A DNA stretch of 64,000 nucleotides. Source: Asterella californica (taxonomy: Eukaryota; Streptophyta; Marchantiopsida; Marchantiales; Aytoniaceae). The first letter of the stretch is position 1. Each line of letters starts with the position of its first letter. Of this stretch, positions 11,548 through 22,367 are shown piece after piece. The stretch covers positions 1,860,001 through 1,924,000 of the forward strand of contig JAYKYS010000012.1 of NCBI GenBank assembly GCA_036924285.1, given 5' to 3'. The translations under genes and the position numbers were made by a program. The notes beneath the pieces were generated by a model. That model searched no databases, had not been told where the DNA came from, and worked only from the letters and a program-made list of their open reading frames with translations.

Positions 11548-12075
11548 AAGCATATCGAGAGAACTCTTGGAGAGGCTAGAGCTACTGCCATGCTAGAGAC
11601 CTTAGAGCCATTCGTGTATCCTGTTGTCATCTATGATGCATTTGAGGTCATCTTGTATATTCGGTACACATAGGATGTTAGAATCAACTGAAGAGAACGT
11701 GTCGAGTTTTAGAGTTTAAATATGAGAGTAGAGTGCTTCATATAATCCTATATGTTGATGAGGGTAGAGGATCAGATCACTCTTATCAAGTTCTTTGAGT
11801 GATAGTTCTTATCGTTGCAACTAAAATGGAGGAGAGACTAAGGATTCGAAGGTGTAGACGATTCGTTTTCTGACCGAGTTTACAATCATTGTCATTTTCT
11901 CTATATTTTTGAGACGTCTTTGAAACTTCACGACAGACTAGAGGAGCTCGTGATCTATCCATTGATCTAAAGATCACTCGTTTTGGAGCTATATAGCTCA
12001 AGATATCGCTATCAGAAGTTCAGTTGGTAGTCCAATCGATCAAAATCTGCATTGGGTCGAATTTAAGTAGAGATC
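11548..12075 (+). other. Element I leader, noncoding
   Basis: The first ~110 bases encode the same short leader that H carries before its protease (LEPFVYPVV-IY and FEVI), which H has fused to protease. The remaining ~400 bases show no open frame of note; a short block of GAACGTGTCGAGTTTTAGAG-type sequence has no second copy that I noticed. Confidence 0.5.
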
Positions 12076-12546
12076 ATGGAGGGCCAAAAAGAGTGGGTAG
12101 TGAGGCTTAGGAACCTTCCTCAAAATCTTGATGTCATAGTGAGTGTGGACGAACGTTCTAGAGAGTTAAAGGTCAAATTTGAAGAGAGGACGGAGAGAAA
12201 CAAGCAAGACTCTTCCAAGAAGAAGTTGAGGACAAAACCACGATGCTACTTTTGTAGAGGGTTGGGTCACTATGCAGCAAGTTGTCCCATGAGATTCAAG
12301 AAAGAAAACCCTCCTGAAGGAAGGAGTTCTATCGATCTAGGTCTCCGAGTTGGTCCATCGTCTCCTTCGCGCGTTTTCAAGGACGAGAACATCTGCTCAA
12401 ATTGTGAAATTGAAGGTTTGCCAAAGGAGCACGAGTGTGGAGACGTTATCGCATTGCTGGCATCTACGTCTAGAAGATTGAGAGAGGAGCAAGGAGTTGA
12501 AACGGAGAAGCTGCCATCTTCAGACGAAAATTCAGCTAACGCATGA
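12076..12546 (+). CDS. Extra upstream ORF of element I with a CCHC zinc knuckle, function unknown
   Basis: 156 codons from ATG to TGA, open throughout. Residues ~1-45 are charged (RLRNLPQNLDVIV, EERTERNKQD). A CCHC knuckle CYFCRGLGHYAASC lies at residues ~57-70, followed by a basic stretch. A second Cys/His cluster CSNCEIEGLPKEHEC (residues ~115-129) is ribbon-like rather than a knuckle. The ORF lies before the capsid part of gag (from 12677), whereas the normal nucleocapsid knuckle of this element lies downstream at 16562. So it is either an additional ORF or a captured or duplicated nucleocapsid. Nucleic-acid binding is likely from the knuckle; the rest is not recognised. Confidence 0.55.
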   Translation: MEGQKEWVVRLRNLPQNLDVIVSVDERSRELKVKFEERTERNKQDSSKKKLRTKPRCYFCRGLGHYAASCPMRFKKENPPEGRSSIDLGLRVGPSSPSRVFKDENICSNCEIEGLPKEHECGDVIALLASTSRRLREEQGVETEKLPSSDENSANA

Positions 12547-12676
12547 TAGAGATGATAATCTAGATGGTGGAGAAGGTGACGATGAAGATGTGACTCATGC
12601 ATAAGTTTGGTGAAGAGATAGCGCATGCGATTATGGTGAAACCTTTTCCCTTCTTGCTACCGATGGTTGATTATGT

Positions 12677-12973
12677 TTGCATGGAGTTAGTGATGTTCAT
12701 CTTATACTAGAAAAAAAAGAGAGATATCGGGCTGAGGAGAGGAGAAGACATCGAAAATTTAAGATGGGGAAGTTTCCAGTTTTCTATGGAAAGGATGGTG
12801 AGGATGTAGAAACCTTTGTGCGAGATTTCAAGCGAGCATGCATTGGAAACCATGAGAGGAAGAAGGAGAGTGAGCATCACTGCTGTCTTATTTTCTAGAG
12901 GATATCGCATTGACTTGGTATGAGGAGCATAGAAGGAACAAGATTGAGGTTGATACATGGGAAAGTTTGACGG
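12677..12973 (+). pseudogene. gag: Element I gag, first part (interrupted by F)
   Basis: Charged start, then KFPVFYGKDGEDVETFVRDFKRAC, the usual opening of a plant retrotransposon gag domain. A frameshift after residue ~65 moves the reading to TWYEEHRRNKIEVDTWESLT, equivalent to the W-rich middle of the gag domain. It breaks off at 12973 at the acgg target site of F and resumes at 15966. Confidence 0.8.
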
Positions 12974-13210
12974 TGTCGTCGTGCGTGACATTCCACATGA
13001 TGAAACTGAACTTCAGAAGACACTCAACCAACATTTGTTCAGGAAGCTGCACCCTAGCTTATCAAGCTGGGCAGGAGCTAAGTTGGGGCCATGTTTGACA
13101 AGCTGCCCCTTAGTTTGGATTGGAATATCACCCTGAAGGGGTCGAAAGACATCAGAATGCAGAGCTCGACGAGGAGAGTGACTTCATGCTTCCAATTTTG
13201 ACAGAAAGTG
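12974..13210 (+). repeat. F 5' LTR remnant
   Basis: 237 bases that match the first ~240 of the F 3' LTR and of the solo LTR at 60061, then stop at a deletion junction. Confidence 0.88.
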
Positions 13211-13260
13211 TCCTCCTCGAAAGTGTCTTCCTCGATGATAGAAAGTGTTCTTCTTGATGT
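13211..13260 (+). other. Deletion junction with repeated filler sequence
   Basis: About three imperfect ~20-base copies of a GAAAGTGTCTTCCTCGAT-like unit bridge the 5' LTR stump and the integrase remnant. Confidence 0.55.
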
Positions 13261-14058
13261 CCGGTCCCTTGTGGGCCAGACATCGAGGAGCTTGGGCTAC
13301 CTATACAAAGTTGAAGGAGAGATACTGGTGGAGAGGACTTTATCAAGATGTGGTGAACTTTGTGAGTTCATGCTTGCACTGTCAATTTTATTCAAAGGTA
13401 CGTTATAGGGATCGCTTGGTACCAACCTATCCGCCCAGTATCCATTTTCCATGGGTTCTTGATTTGGTAGCAATGCCTCTTGGGCTATGGGGTATAAGGT
13501 ACTTGGTGTTGGCTCGAGAAGATCTCTCCAACTTGGCCTAGGTTGCTCCTTTTTGCTCTATGGGCTGATAGGTCGACTCACTGCACTACTACTGGGTACA
13601 TGCCCATTGAACTAATGTTGGGTCAAAATCCGATTATGTCAGCAGAGGAAGACTTTCCTACATAAGCTACTTTACCGTGAGAAGACGAAATAGATCATGT
13701 ACAATTTCTTGCACTTCGAATCAGGCAGTTAGAACATAGAGAGGAGGATCTTATAGAGGCTCAACAGAAACTGAAAGAGGTCCGTCTCAAGAACAAGGAC
13801 AGGTTTGACAAGACCCACAGGCTCCGACCGAAGCCCATACATGCTGGAGACTGGATTTTAGTGTATGACAGTACGTTAGAGAATCAGCACTCTACGGTTC
13901 GGAAATTTTCTAGGAGGTGGTTTGGTCCGTATGTTGTCTTAGAAGTGCATCAAAATGCTACTTACTCTTTACGGGAGCTCGATGGTACACCTCTAAGACT
14001 TCCTGTTGCTGATAAGCGTATCAAGTTGTTTAAAGAAGGGGAGAATCCATTGAGCTAG
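13261..14058 (+). pseudogene. int: F integrase remnant
   Basis: Reads WARHRGAWATYTKLKERYWW, CLHCQFYSKVRYRD (second half of the HHCC domain) and the first catalytic Asp region VLDLVAMPLG. At about 13540 it jumps to the region after the D,D-E core: LFALWADRSTHCTTTGYMP and MLGQNPI. It ends with the C-terminal domain NQHSTVRKFSRRWFGPYVV and a short tail. The catalytic second Asp and Glu are deleted. Several stops remain (for example the TAA at 13663-13665). Confidence 0.85.
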
Positions 14059-14196
14059 ATGAATTTTTGGAGTCAGATCAGATGATGGATGCAGATGTAG
14101 ATCTGGTATCAAAAGAAGACGTAGAGGACGATGATAATTTAGAGAACCATGGAGACTAGTGGAAAAGTTGACACATATTGAAGGATGTGCAGGTTT

Positions 14197-14208
14197 GGAG
14201 GGGGTGAA
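14197..14208 (+). promoter_or_regulatory. F polypurine tract
   Basis: GGAGGGGGTGAA immediately before the TGTCGTAGTG LTR start; the same purine run precedes the 3' LTRs of B, C and E. Confidence 0.75.
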
Positions 14209-15965
14209 TGTCGTAGTGCGTGACATTCCACATGATGAAACGGAACTTCAGAAGACACTCAACCAGCATTTGTTCAGAAAGTTGCGCCCTAGCTTATCAA
14301 GCTGGGCAGGAGCTAAGCTGGGGCCATGCTTGACGAGCTGCTCCCTAGCTTGGACTGGAATATCACCCTAAAGGGGTCGAAAGACACCAGAATGCAGAGC
14401 TCGACGAGGAGAGCGACTTCACGCTTCCAGTTTTGATAAAAAGTGTTTTAAGCAATAGTTAGTACGGATTTTAGATTGAGAAATATGCGACAGAGGGAAA
14501 TCCGTCGATTCTGGCTCATGACTCGGACTCTCAATCTGATAGCGTGAGTGTGTAGGTGTTCATGAGTACTATAGTTTTGACTCTTCATTCATTAAAACGG
14601 AGTTGTATAGAGGAGTTAGCATAGGAAAAGCTAGTAAAGACTTTGCAAAAAAATTTCTTCAATAAAAGCATATGTACAGACTGTAAATGCTTTTAGAACG
14701 GAACCAAAGGCCATCCCAGTGATAGGCGCCTGCCTATGGAGAAAGTGGTCTCATGATCAATTCCTCTTGTCCTCTAGTTCTTATTCCGGCATGTTGGTCT
14801 CCTGGAAGGGAGTCTATGTTGGATATGCAGCCACGTCTTGCATATCTAGAGGCGGTAGACCGGTATCTCTCTTAATCGTGGGCTTCCTGACCTAAGCCTC
14901 CGCATGCCATCGTGAATATACAATGGGAGATACCTGGTGCGCATATGGGGGGCTATAAGCCCTGTGGGGTAGCCCCATAAGTGTAAGGGTTTCGACCTAC
15001 ATTGGATGGCTTGTGGTATATTCAAGATGGCATCAAGAGCACGAGAAACTTTTGTTAATCAGTTAATTAATCATCGAGTCAGCTTCGTAATGACAAAGAA
15101 AGTTGTGAAACCTTTAGTAATGAAGAGGTCGGCTTTGTAAAGACAGCTGTGAAGCTTTTATTAAAAAGGGAGCTGGTTTAATAATTAAGGTTCTGTATGT
15201 AAGGACAGCAGGGGGGCAGCTTAGCTAGGGGCCTGCTTCTGATAAGTGGTTCTGCTTATAAGGACATCAGGGGACAGCTTAGCTGAGGACTTACATTTTA
15301 GGTTAATTAACCTGCGGCGCGGGAGATAGAGGACTTTTTACAAAGAGCAGAAAAAGAGCCATAGGGAGACGCAGGAGAAGCTTGGGGGTTGAGGAGATAA
15401 AATTTCTGAGGGAATTCAGTGAGGAGATCGACGCAAAGGAATAGACAAGAGTTTAGGAGCAAAAATTTTATCAAATATACAGATTGGAGGCAGAGCTACC
15501 CTCTAAATGAACAGGAGGTAATCTATTGAGCGGAGACCGGGTTGATGATCTGTGAGAGGCTCTTGATCATTTTTGAATCAAATTTCTGGGATTTTTCAGT
15601 TGGGAGGTTGATGCAAGGAGAGGAATAAGAGTAAGGGGCCTGAATTTCACCTACTAGATTGAGATTGAGGTGAACATGGAGAAAGAGAAGCCCAAGAGAG
15701 AAGAGAGAGAGATTTTTCTTACAGTTGAAGAAATTGATGATACAGCCGGCACTGAAATAAAGTTATTCTGAATCTGAAAGATTTATCTGTGCGTTTGAGT
15801 GTCCGCTGGGTGTCTGTTTGAGTGTTTGTCTTGTAATTGGTGACGGCAAGAAATAGGATTTTGAGATCTCATCATCAGTAGCAACCTGTTTTTTCTTTTG
15901 GTCATTTCTCTGATCGATCACAGTCAGGAGGTACGCCCTCCCCAATAAAGACTCTCGTCGCGACA
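14209..15965 (+). repeat. F 3' LTR (1757 bp)
   Basis: TGTCGTAGTGCGTGACATTC to CTCTCGTCGCGACA, full-length match to the solo LTR 60061-61819 and, in reverse, to the E LTRs. It contains AATAAA (about 15751) near the end and a duplicated module GGGGCAGCTTAGCT / GGGACAGCTTAGCT about 60 bases apart near 15215-15285. Confidence 0.9.
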
Positions 15966-15969
15966 ACGG

Positions 15970-17697
15970 AGGCTCTAATTGAGAACTTTCTGTCGGATGA
16001 GAGCTATGAGAAGCTCATGACCAAGGTGACCTTCTTGAAGCAAGGAGATGCGGAGAAGGTGAAGTTGTACGCAGAAAGGACCGAGAAGTTGGAGATTCGT
16101 TTCAAGACTATGTTGAAGAAGAGCAATGATAATGTGGAGGTTACAATGGTGAGAATTGTGGCTATGCTTACCAAGAACTTTGTGGCAGGTCTGAAGTCTC
16201 AAATCAGAACTCAGGTGAAATACAAGAAGCCCACCACTAAAGCGTAGGTGATTAAAATTACAGTTCGAATGGAAGAGAGTTTGGAAGATGATGACGTTCT
16301 TCTAGGAGAAGCCAAAGACGACGAGTGTGACAAGGATTACACTCGGAGGTAGAGCTGCACAAAAAATCCCGACGCCTGCTGTGGTTGTTGTCAACCCTTC
16401 GGCGTCTAATCTTCAAAATGAATTGAGACAAATAACAGAAACGTTGGCAGATCTGAAGATCAATGTAGTGTAGTTGAAAGAGCGGAGGAACCAAAGAGGA
16501 GGAGGAGGTCAAAGAGGTTATGGAGGAAATTTCAATCGAAGGCCTCAAAATGAATTCAGTGGCATCTCGTGCTACGGATGTGGTGGTCCTCATTTTCAAA
16601 GGAATTGTCCACACTCCATCCAAAATGGAGGACGGAACAATGAAGATACAAGAGGAAATCTAGGAGGAGGAGTCCCGCCACAAAACAAAGACAAAGGAAT
16701 GGTCACAATCGATGCAGTGAAAGTGCCAAACGTTTATGAGAGAGGAGAATGCTCTTACTCTTCTCAGGTGGAACTCTTAGCTCACGAGAGGAAGAGGACG
16801 AGGTTTTCAAAGGAACTTATGATCATTGAGGATTCTTCAAGTAAGAGCACTCGTTCCAGCACTATGTCTTCTTCTCAAAGGGAGCCTAGGAAGAAGCTGG
16901 GGATGGAGGATTTCACCCTTTCAGCTGTTCAACCAAGATATGACGTAGTGGAGGATGTTGGCACGCAAACAGCCAACATAACAGTGGGTCAATTGATTGT
17001 ACTCAACCCAAGCTTGAGGAGAGAGCTTCGAGGTCGATTGAGCTCGAGAAGGACCAAGAAGAAGAAATCTAAGGGCAAGACCAACGTCTCAAGTGTGGGA
17101 GTTGGTGTAGTGGATGCTCAGGCCTCTGAGGTATGCACAAAAGCATCCAAGATCGAGGTTCGATTGAATGGACACTTTGTACCTGATGTGTTGGTGGACG
17201 GAGGTTCTGCTGTGAATGTGATATCAGAACATTCGATGAAGCGGTTGGGGATGAAACCTACGAGATCGGCGAGCATCATTGTTGGTATGACAAACAAGCA
17301 GAGGATGAGACATCTAGTAGTGGTGTCGGTTATGGGGATACAAACTTTGATGTCTTTTCAAATTTTGAAAGATTCTAGCTATGACTTGCTCCTTGGAAGA
17401 CCTTGGTTGAGAGCCGCTCGTACGACGGATAGATGGCACAAAGGTTACTTGAGGATAGGACCTAGCAACCATCGAGTGAAGGTGTCTCTCTCAAGTGGTG
17501 GTTGTGTAACTTCTGATTCTGATAGACCAACCAGCGACTCTTCAGAATCAGAAATTGAAGACAGTGGAAGTGTCTCCGGAGTAGATACTGATGGATCTTC
17601 TGATGAGGAGACGTCAGAAGATGAGGAGTTTGATATGGATTGCATCACGCCTCATATTGGAGCTATTGATTTGCTCCCTCGTCCATCTGTGGAGTAG
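15970..17697 (+). pseudogene. gag-pro: Element I gag second part, nucleocapsid and protease
   Basis: Gag resumes with ALIENFLSDESYEKLMTKVTF, LKQGDAEKVKLYAERTEKL and FVAGLKSQIRTQV; a TAG at 16245-16247 and another at 16471-16473 split it. From 16474 one open stretch covers a Gly/Arg-rich piece, the knuckle CYGCGGPHFQRNC (about 16570), GYDVVEDVG-like YDVVEDVGTQ, a basic stretch, protease VLVDGGSAVNVIS (about 17190) and LLLGRPWLRA, then an acidic Ser/Glu/Asp linker. It stops at TAG 17695-17697, where relatives have Lys. This is the most complete H-lineage gag-protease in the window. Confidence 0.9.
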
Positions 17698-17698
17698 G

Positions 17699-19105
17699 AC
17701 CCGGACAAAACAAAATTAAGTGGACAGGAGCTAGAGCGAAGACTCGCAACCATCAAGTTTGGTCCAAAGGTGACTTTAGAGGAGAAGAGAAGATTCTGAG
17801 AGATATTCAGAAAGTACATCCACTTGTTTGCTTTCAGCTATAAGGATCTGAAGCAGGTGACATTGGAGACACACAAGATCGATGTGGAGGAGGACGCAAG
17901 ACCTGTTTGACAAAAGCAACGAAGGATCAGCCTGTCAACAGCAATGATCGTCAAAGAGGAGATTGATAAACTGAAGGAAGCTGGGTTCATTTATGAAATG
18001 AAGAATTCAGAATGGGTATCACCTATTGTGATCGTGAAGAGGAAGAACGGTAAGCTTCGCGTATGTGTGGATTACAAGAAGTTGAATGCGGTCACTAAGA
18101 AGGATTACTACCCGTTGTCATTCATGGATGAGATCTTGGAAGAAGTCGCAGGTCATGAATGGTACAGTTTTGGAGACAGTTATAGTGGATATAACCAGAT
18201 CCATATAGTACTGGAGCATCAACACTTAACGATCTTCACTACTCCGTGGGATACATTTCGTTTTGCGTGATGCCGTTCGAGTTATGTAATGCTCCAGCTG
18301 CTTTTCAACGGTTCAGTTTAGGGTTTAGGTTTAGGGTTTTAAGGTTTAGGGTTTAGGGTTCAAAGTGTTCGAACCGTTTCTTGGGAAGTTTGTTAGAGGC
18401 TTCATTGATGACTTTTGTGTGTATGGTCACTTTGATCATCTGATCAAAGTCTTAGAGCGATTGGAGCAAGCCAATGCATCTTTGAATCCAGAAAAGTGCA
18501 TTTTTGGATGCGAGGAGGGTTTGTTGTTGAGACATATCGTCTCCAAAGATGGAATAGCAGTGGATCCAGACAAGGTAAAGAAGATAATCGAACTACCATT
18601 TCTTACTAGCTTGATCAAGTTAAGACAATTTCTTGAGATGGTGGGGTATTATCGTAGATTCATCTCGTCCTTTTCCAATAAAGCTCAATCGTTGACCAAC
18701 TACATGAAGAAGGGTGTAGTCTTTGAGCTGATACTTCAAGATAAGAAGGCTAAGGAGACGTTTGAAGAGTTGAAGAAGGCATTGGTGATAGCCCCAATTC
18801 TCGCCAAACATGACTAGAGTAAGTCATTCGTTATTTATACTGATGCATCTAATGTTGCGATTGGATGTACCTTGAGTCAGTTAGATGAGAATGGACATGA
18901 TCATCCAATAGCTTATGCTAGTAGACAGATGGTGCAGGCTGAGAAGAACTATTCCGTGACAGAGAGAGAAGGGTTGGCCGTAATCTTTGCTTTGAAGAAG
19001 TTTCGGCACTATTTGTTAGGAGGAAAATTTTCTACAGTGACTGATCACAAAGCTTTGAAGTACATCTTCAATAAGCCCAACGCAGAGGGAAGGATAGCTC
19101 GATGA
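17699..19105 (+). pseudogene. pol: Element I reverse transcriptase-RNase H with telomere-repeat patch
   Basis: SEWVSPIVIVKRKNGKLRVC, KKDYYPLSFMDEILEE, then a frameshift near 18265. A 46-base telomere-like patch at 18315-18360 replaces the codons between FQRF and KVFEPF. FIDD follows at 18401-18412, then the thumb and the RNase H start YTDASNVAIGC (about 18838), ending KYIFNKPNAEGRIAR with TGA at 19103-19105 where H2 has TGG. Stops also occur at 17797, 17908 and 18815. Confidence 0.9.
18315..18360 (+). repeat. Interstitial telomere-like repeat, (TTTAGGG)n
   Basis: Six or so units of TTTAGGG with slips (TTTAGG, TTTTAAGG). Flanking RT sequence is continuous with H and H2 apart from about six missing bases. 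This is the plant-type telomere unit in forward orientation. Confidence 0.92.
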
Positions 19106-19363
19106 AATATCCTCATGGCGAAATATGAATACGTCATTGAGGATAGATCGAGAAGGAAGCATGCCAACGCTGATTTGTTGTCCAGAGCTTACGACGGATT
19201 GGAGGAAGAACCATTAGATGATGCTTTTCCTGATGAAGACTTGATGACCATCACATTGAGCAGCGAGGTACCAGAAGAGTACAAAGAGGTGTGGAATTTT
19301 CTTTCTGATGGTTCATTTCTTGAAGGCATGCGAGCAAGAGAGAGGAATGCTCTAATGAGGAGG
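19106..19363 (+). pseudogene. int: Element I integrase N-terminal linker, truncated
   Basis: YEYVIEDRSRRKHANADLLSRAYD and EEYKEVWNFLSDGSF match the RNase H-integrase connection of H and H2, ending at RERNALMRRS. The zinc domain and core are lost at the junction with D-type sequence. Confidence 0.85.
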
Positions 19364-19899
19364 TCGAACCACGATCGGGTTGTGGTATAATTTTCAGGGA
19401 CCAAAGAGGAGGGCGAGGCCGCCGATCCTCAGAAGTATATACGAGGGGGGCTCGCTGCCTGGGTGGGCCAGGACGAGTCACCCGACCTCATGGTTCGATG
19501 GGCGGACTCTGGGGGCATGAGGTGATGGCTGGGGGGTTCCAAGACACGTTCCGGTCCAGACTTGGACGTCGACTTTAGAACGATGTAAGGAGTGGAGCAA
19601 GACTAGAGAATGAGTCGGCGGGTTAGACCACCGTTCGGGAGCCTAGACCTAGACGGACATCACGGGCGGTTGGATTGTTAGGTGTGCTGGAGGTACCGTT
19701 TAAGACCCTGGACTTTACGAGAAGTCTGCCCCAAGTCATCTTGTGACTTGCTCATTTCTTGGGACCGACCTAGGCGGGTCTAGGTCAAGACTTAAGGATT
19801 GCTGAGCTTGATGATTAAGGAGACGGTCCGACTCCGGTCCGGACCAAACAGAGTTAAGTTAAGATAAGTGGTGCATGGACGCTAACTTGTGTTTGTGGT
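19364..19899 (+). other. Probable remainder of D 5' LTR and leader
   Basis: GC-richer, noncoding sequence between truncated I and D's gag. Position says it is D LTR/leader, but only the first 212 bases of D's other LTR survive, so it cannot be aligned. I saw no convincing primer site. Confidence 0.4.
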
Positions 19900-20884
19900 A
19901 TGCATGTTAGTGGTGTAAATTTTGTGACCTTGCAGGAGGGTATAGTTTCTAGGGATAAACGTATCGCTGAGCTTGAGGCAGGCCAAGGGAGTTCTTCGTC
20001 TACCACAAAGCTTTGTAAGACGAATTTGCCGACCCCGTTTTCAAGTATAGGACGGGCTCGCAAGGTTAAAGATTTCTTAAATGAGCTGGACCTATACTTT
20101 GAGACGCAATAGGTTCAGGAGTCAGACAAGGTGAGAGCAGCAGTTACGTTCCTGAAGGATCATGCGCTTCTTTGATGGACTGCATACAGAGACGAACATG
20201 CCCTTGATCGTCTCGACGCTTGGTTGGAAAGAGTTCAAGATGTTGCTCGCGGGACGATTCACTCCGGAGTATCAAAGGATTCGAGATGGTGTCGAGCTAG
20301 TTAGGCTGAAGCAGATGGAGACGCTAAGTACTTATGTACGCGAGTTCAGTGCCAAGCTGGATTCGTTCTCCAAGTGGACTGAGGAGATCAAGATATGTAT
20401 ATTTATTGGGGGACTCAAGTCTAGCTCGGGGAAGGCTCTCTTCCGGATGCCGGAGCTACTTGCGGCAAGTGTCGAACTTTTGAAGCTAGCGGAGCGGATT
20501 GGAGACGATGAAGTCCAACAATAGAAACCCTTTGAACCACATAGCACGGACAAGTTTCAGAAGAAGAACAATGGCTTCAAGCGACAATGGGATGGGGGTG
20601 AGAAGGATCGGAAGGATTCTTCTGCCCCGGCAGCAAAGCGGCAGCAAACAGGAGCAAAACCTAAGGGGCAAACACCTCAGAAGGTCAATGGCGCTAAGTT
20701 TACTTACTACAATTGTGGGGAGGCGGGTCATATTGCTAAGGGGTGCACGAAACCTAAGATTAGTAACTATAGCATGAATGCCTTTGTTGCAAAGGACTTG
20801 TTGGAGAGCCAGATGACTGTGACCTTGAGAACCACGAAGAAGACGGCGGGACTGATGTTTCTACAAGCTAAACTTGCTAACCGA
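19900..20884 (+). pseudogene. gag: Element D gag
   Basis: A coiled-coil-like start (SRDKRIAELEAGQ) and RARKVKDFLNELDLYFETQ, with TAG at 20110-20112. A TGA at 20173-20175 falls where a WW pair is expected. The capsid stretch follows: RFTPEYQRIRDGVELVRL, TLSTYVREFSAKLD, FIGGLKSSSGKALF. After a Lys-rich linker comes the CCHC knuckle YYNCGEAGHIAKGC (about 20704-20745), then NAFVAKDLLESQ leading to the protease. This is the chromovirus-type gag order. Element C interrupts the protease start at 20884. Confidence 0.85.
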
Positions 20885-21930
20885 TGTCGTGTCGTGGACC
20901 GGCTCCTATCTGAAATTCAGACTTTGATGCTTGTCGCTCCAAGACACTCATGAGAAAGACAAGCTAGGCCTTAGCTTACGGGCTTTTGGCATCACATTGG
21001 ATCTCCATTTTCATAGATGTAGAGCCTTGTCAGCTTTCCATAGGCACTTCATCTACTTTGTTTGGACGCCTAGTGGAGAAGTTACAAGACTCGAAAGATG
21101 GAGAAAACAAGCTAGACCCCAGCTTATGGGTTTTGGGCACAACTTCGGATCTTTGTTTTTATCGCATCATTGGATAGAGCTTCTTGTCAGCTTTCCATAG
21201 GCACTTCATCTACTTCGTTTGGACGTCTAGTGGAGAAGTTCCAAGACTCGAAAGATGGAGAAAACAAGCTAGGCCCCAGCTTACGGACTTTTGGCGCAAC
21301 TTTGGATCTTCACTTTCATCACATAGATGAGTAGAGCTGGTTGTCAGCTTTCCATAGGCACTTCATCTACTTCGTTTGGACACCTAGTGGAAAAGTTACA
21401 AGACTCGAAAGATGGAGAAAACAAGCTAGGCCCCAACTTACGGGCTTTTGGCGCAACTTCGGATCTTCACTTTCATCACATAGATGGGTAGAGCTCGTTG
21501 TCAGCTTTCCATGCGCACTTCATCTACTTCGTTTGGACGCCTAGTGGAGAAGTTATGCGACTCGAAAGAAGATAAAATCAAGCTAGGCCCTAGTTTACTT
21601 GCTGACTGGGTATTTGAGGCTTCAGGCGCTATATCAAAGATGCAAGGGGCCTGCTTCATTTTTATTGAGAGAACTTTGTACGTACAGAGACTGACGCAAG
21701 GGGGCTGCTTAAGGAGTTTGCTTGTTCTTGCGACCTGTCGGTGGACGGATTGGAGAATTGGGAAGTCCAATACACGCGCGCAAGGTGTCATCGGGTTCAG
21801 ATATGTGCAGGCTATGCACAGGTTAAGACGGTTTGAGAAGAGACGGATCGGGGGTTGTGTTCTGAAAGAAATTGAGATGCAGGAAGAAGATTTGAAGTTT
21901 TCAGTTATTTGTGAAGAAGAATTGGACCGT
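20885..21930 (+). repeat. C 5' LTR, first part
   Basis: Aligns with 36224-37278 of the 3' LTR. It includes about four ~157-base tandem units. Interrupted at 21930 by B after the bases ccgt. Confidence 0.9.
20950..21541 (+). repeat. ~157-bp tandem repeats in C 5' LTR
   Basis: The block CAGCTTTCCAT(A/G)(G/C)GCACTTC recurs at about 21031, 21187, 21345 and 21502 (spacings 156, 158, 157), each followed by ATCTACTT(C/T)GTTTGGACG and GACTCGAAAGATGGAG (last unit diverged). Confidence 0.9.
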
Positions 21931-22364
21931 TGTCGTGATGTGAATCATTTTACATTGTAAATAATTCACCTCTCTTTCAAGCGTTAGTCTCTCTGAGTGA
22001 AATTAAGACCTCAGAGAAGTCGACACTGGAGGATGTCATATATTCTGAGTCTTAGTAGGTTGATTACATGTAGAAGGAGTTCTGAAGTCTGAACCATCGT
22101 ATGTTTCTGATTCTGGACCGTTGAAGTTTGCTGTCTGACCTTATTACTACTAGTCTGATCTGATCTTCGCTTCCTGAACATTCTGGAGGGTCCATTCGAC
22201 CTGAGTGAGTGTCTATAGTGCTCTTTATGACCTGAACCCTACCTCTGTATAGTAAGCAACCACAGCTTGAAGCCCAACGCTTCCCTGAGTAGACTAAACA
22301 CAGCCTTCAAGATCTATCACAGCCAGAAGGTTCCGCCCTTCCCAGGAAAACTCTCAACTCGACA
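21931..22364 (+). repeat. B 5' LTR (434 bp)
   Basis: TGTCGTGATGTGAATCATTT to CTCTCAACTCGACA. Short compared with the 1318-base A LTR of the same family, lacking an ~880-base middle. Confidence 0.95.
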
Positions 22365-22367
22365 ATC

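Larger units (their letters stand above)
12974..15965 (+). mobile_element. Element F: internally deleted element of the E family
   Basis: Begins TGTCGTCGTGCG and ends CTCGTCGCGACA, with acgg on both sides (12970-12973 and 15966-15969), a perfect 4-base target duplication. Between them: a 5' LTR stump (12974-13210), a short piece of integrase, then the complete 3' LTR (14209-15965). Gag, protease, RT and RNase H are all gone. Confidence 0.93.
9760..19363 (+). mobile_element. Element I: H-lineage Ty3/gypsy element, 3'-truncated, with two nested insertions
   Basis: 5' LTR 9760-10541, tRNA-Glu-like primer site, a leader interrupted by a solo LTR, an extra zinc-knuckle ORF, gag interrupted by element F, protease, RT with a telomere-repeat patch, RNase H, and the beginning of integrase. 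Sequence related to H ends at about 19363, where D LTR/leader sequence resumes, so the rest of integrase and the 3' LTR are lost. Confidence 0.88.

Noticed and set aside
18315..18360. Telomere repeat as a chromosome end
   Set aside because: Only 46 degenerate bases, and RT sequence continues on both sides.
19364..19899. A separate unknown element between I and D gag
   Set aside because: Position fits the D LTR/leader; without a second copy it cannot be called separately.
20950..21541. Tandem units as a CRISPR-like array
   Set aside because: Units are ~157 bp with no spacer pattern, lie in an LTR, and the genome is eukaryotic.
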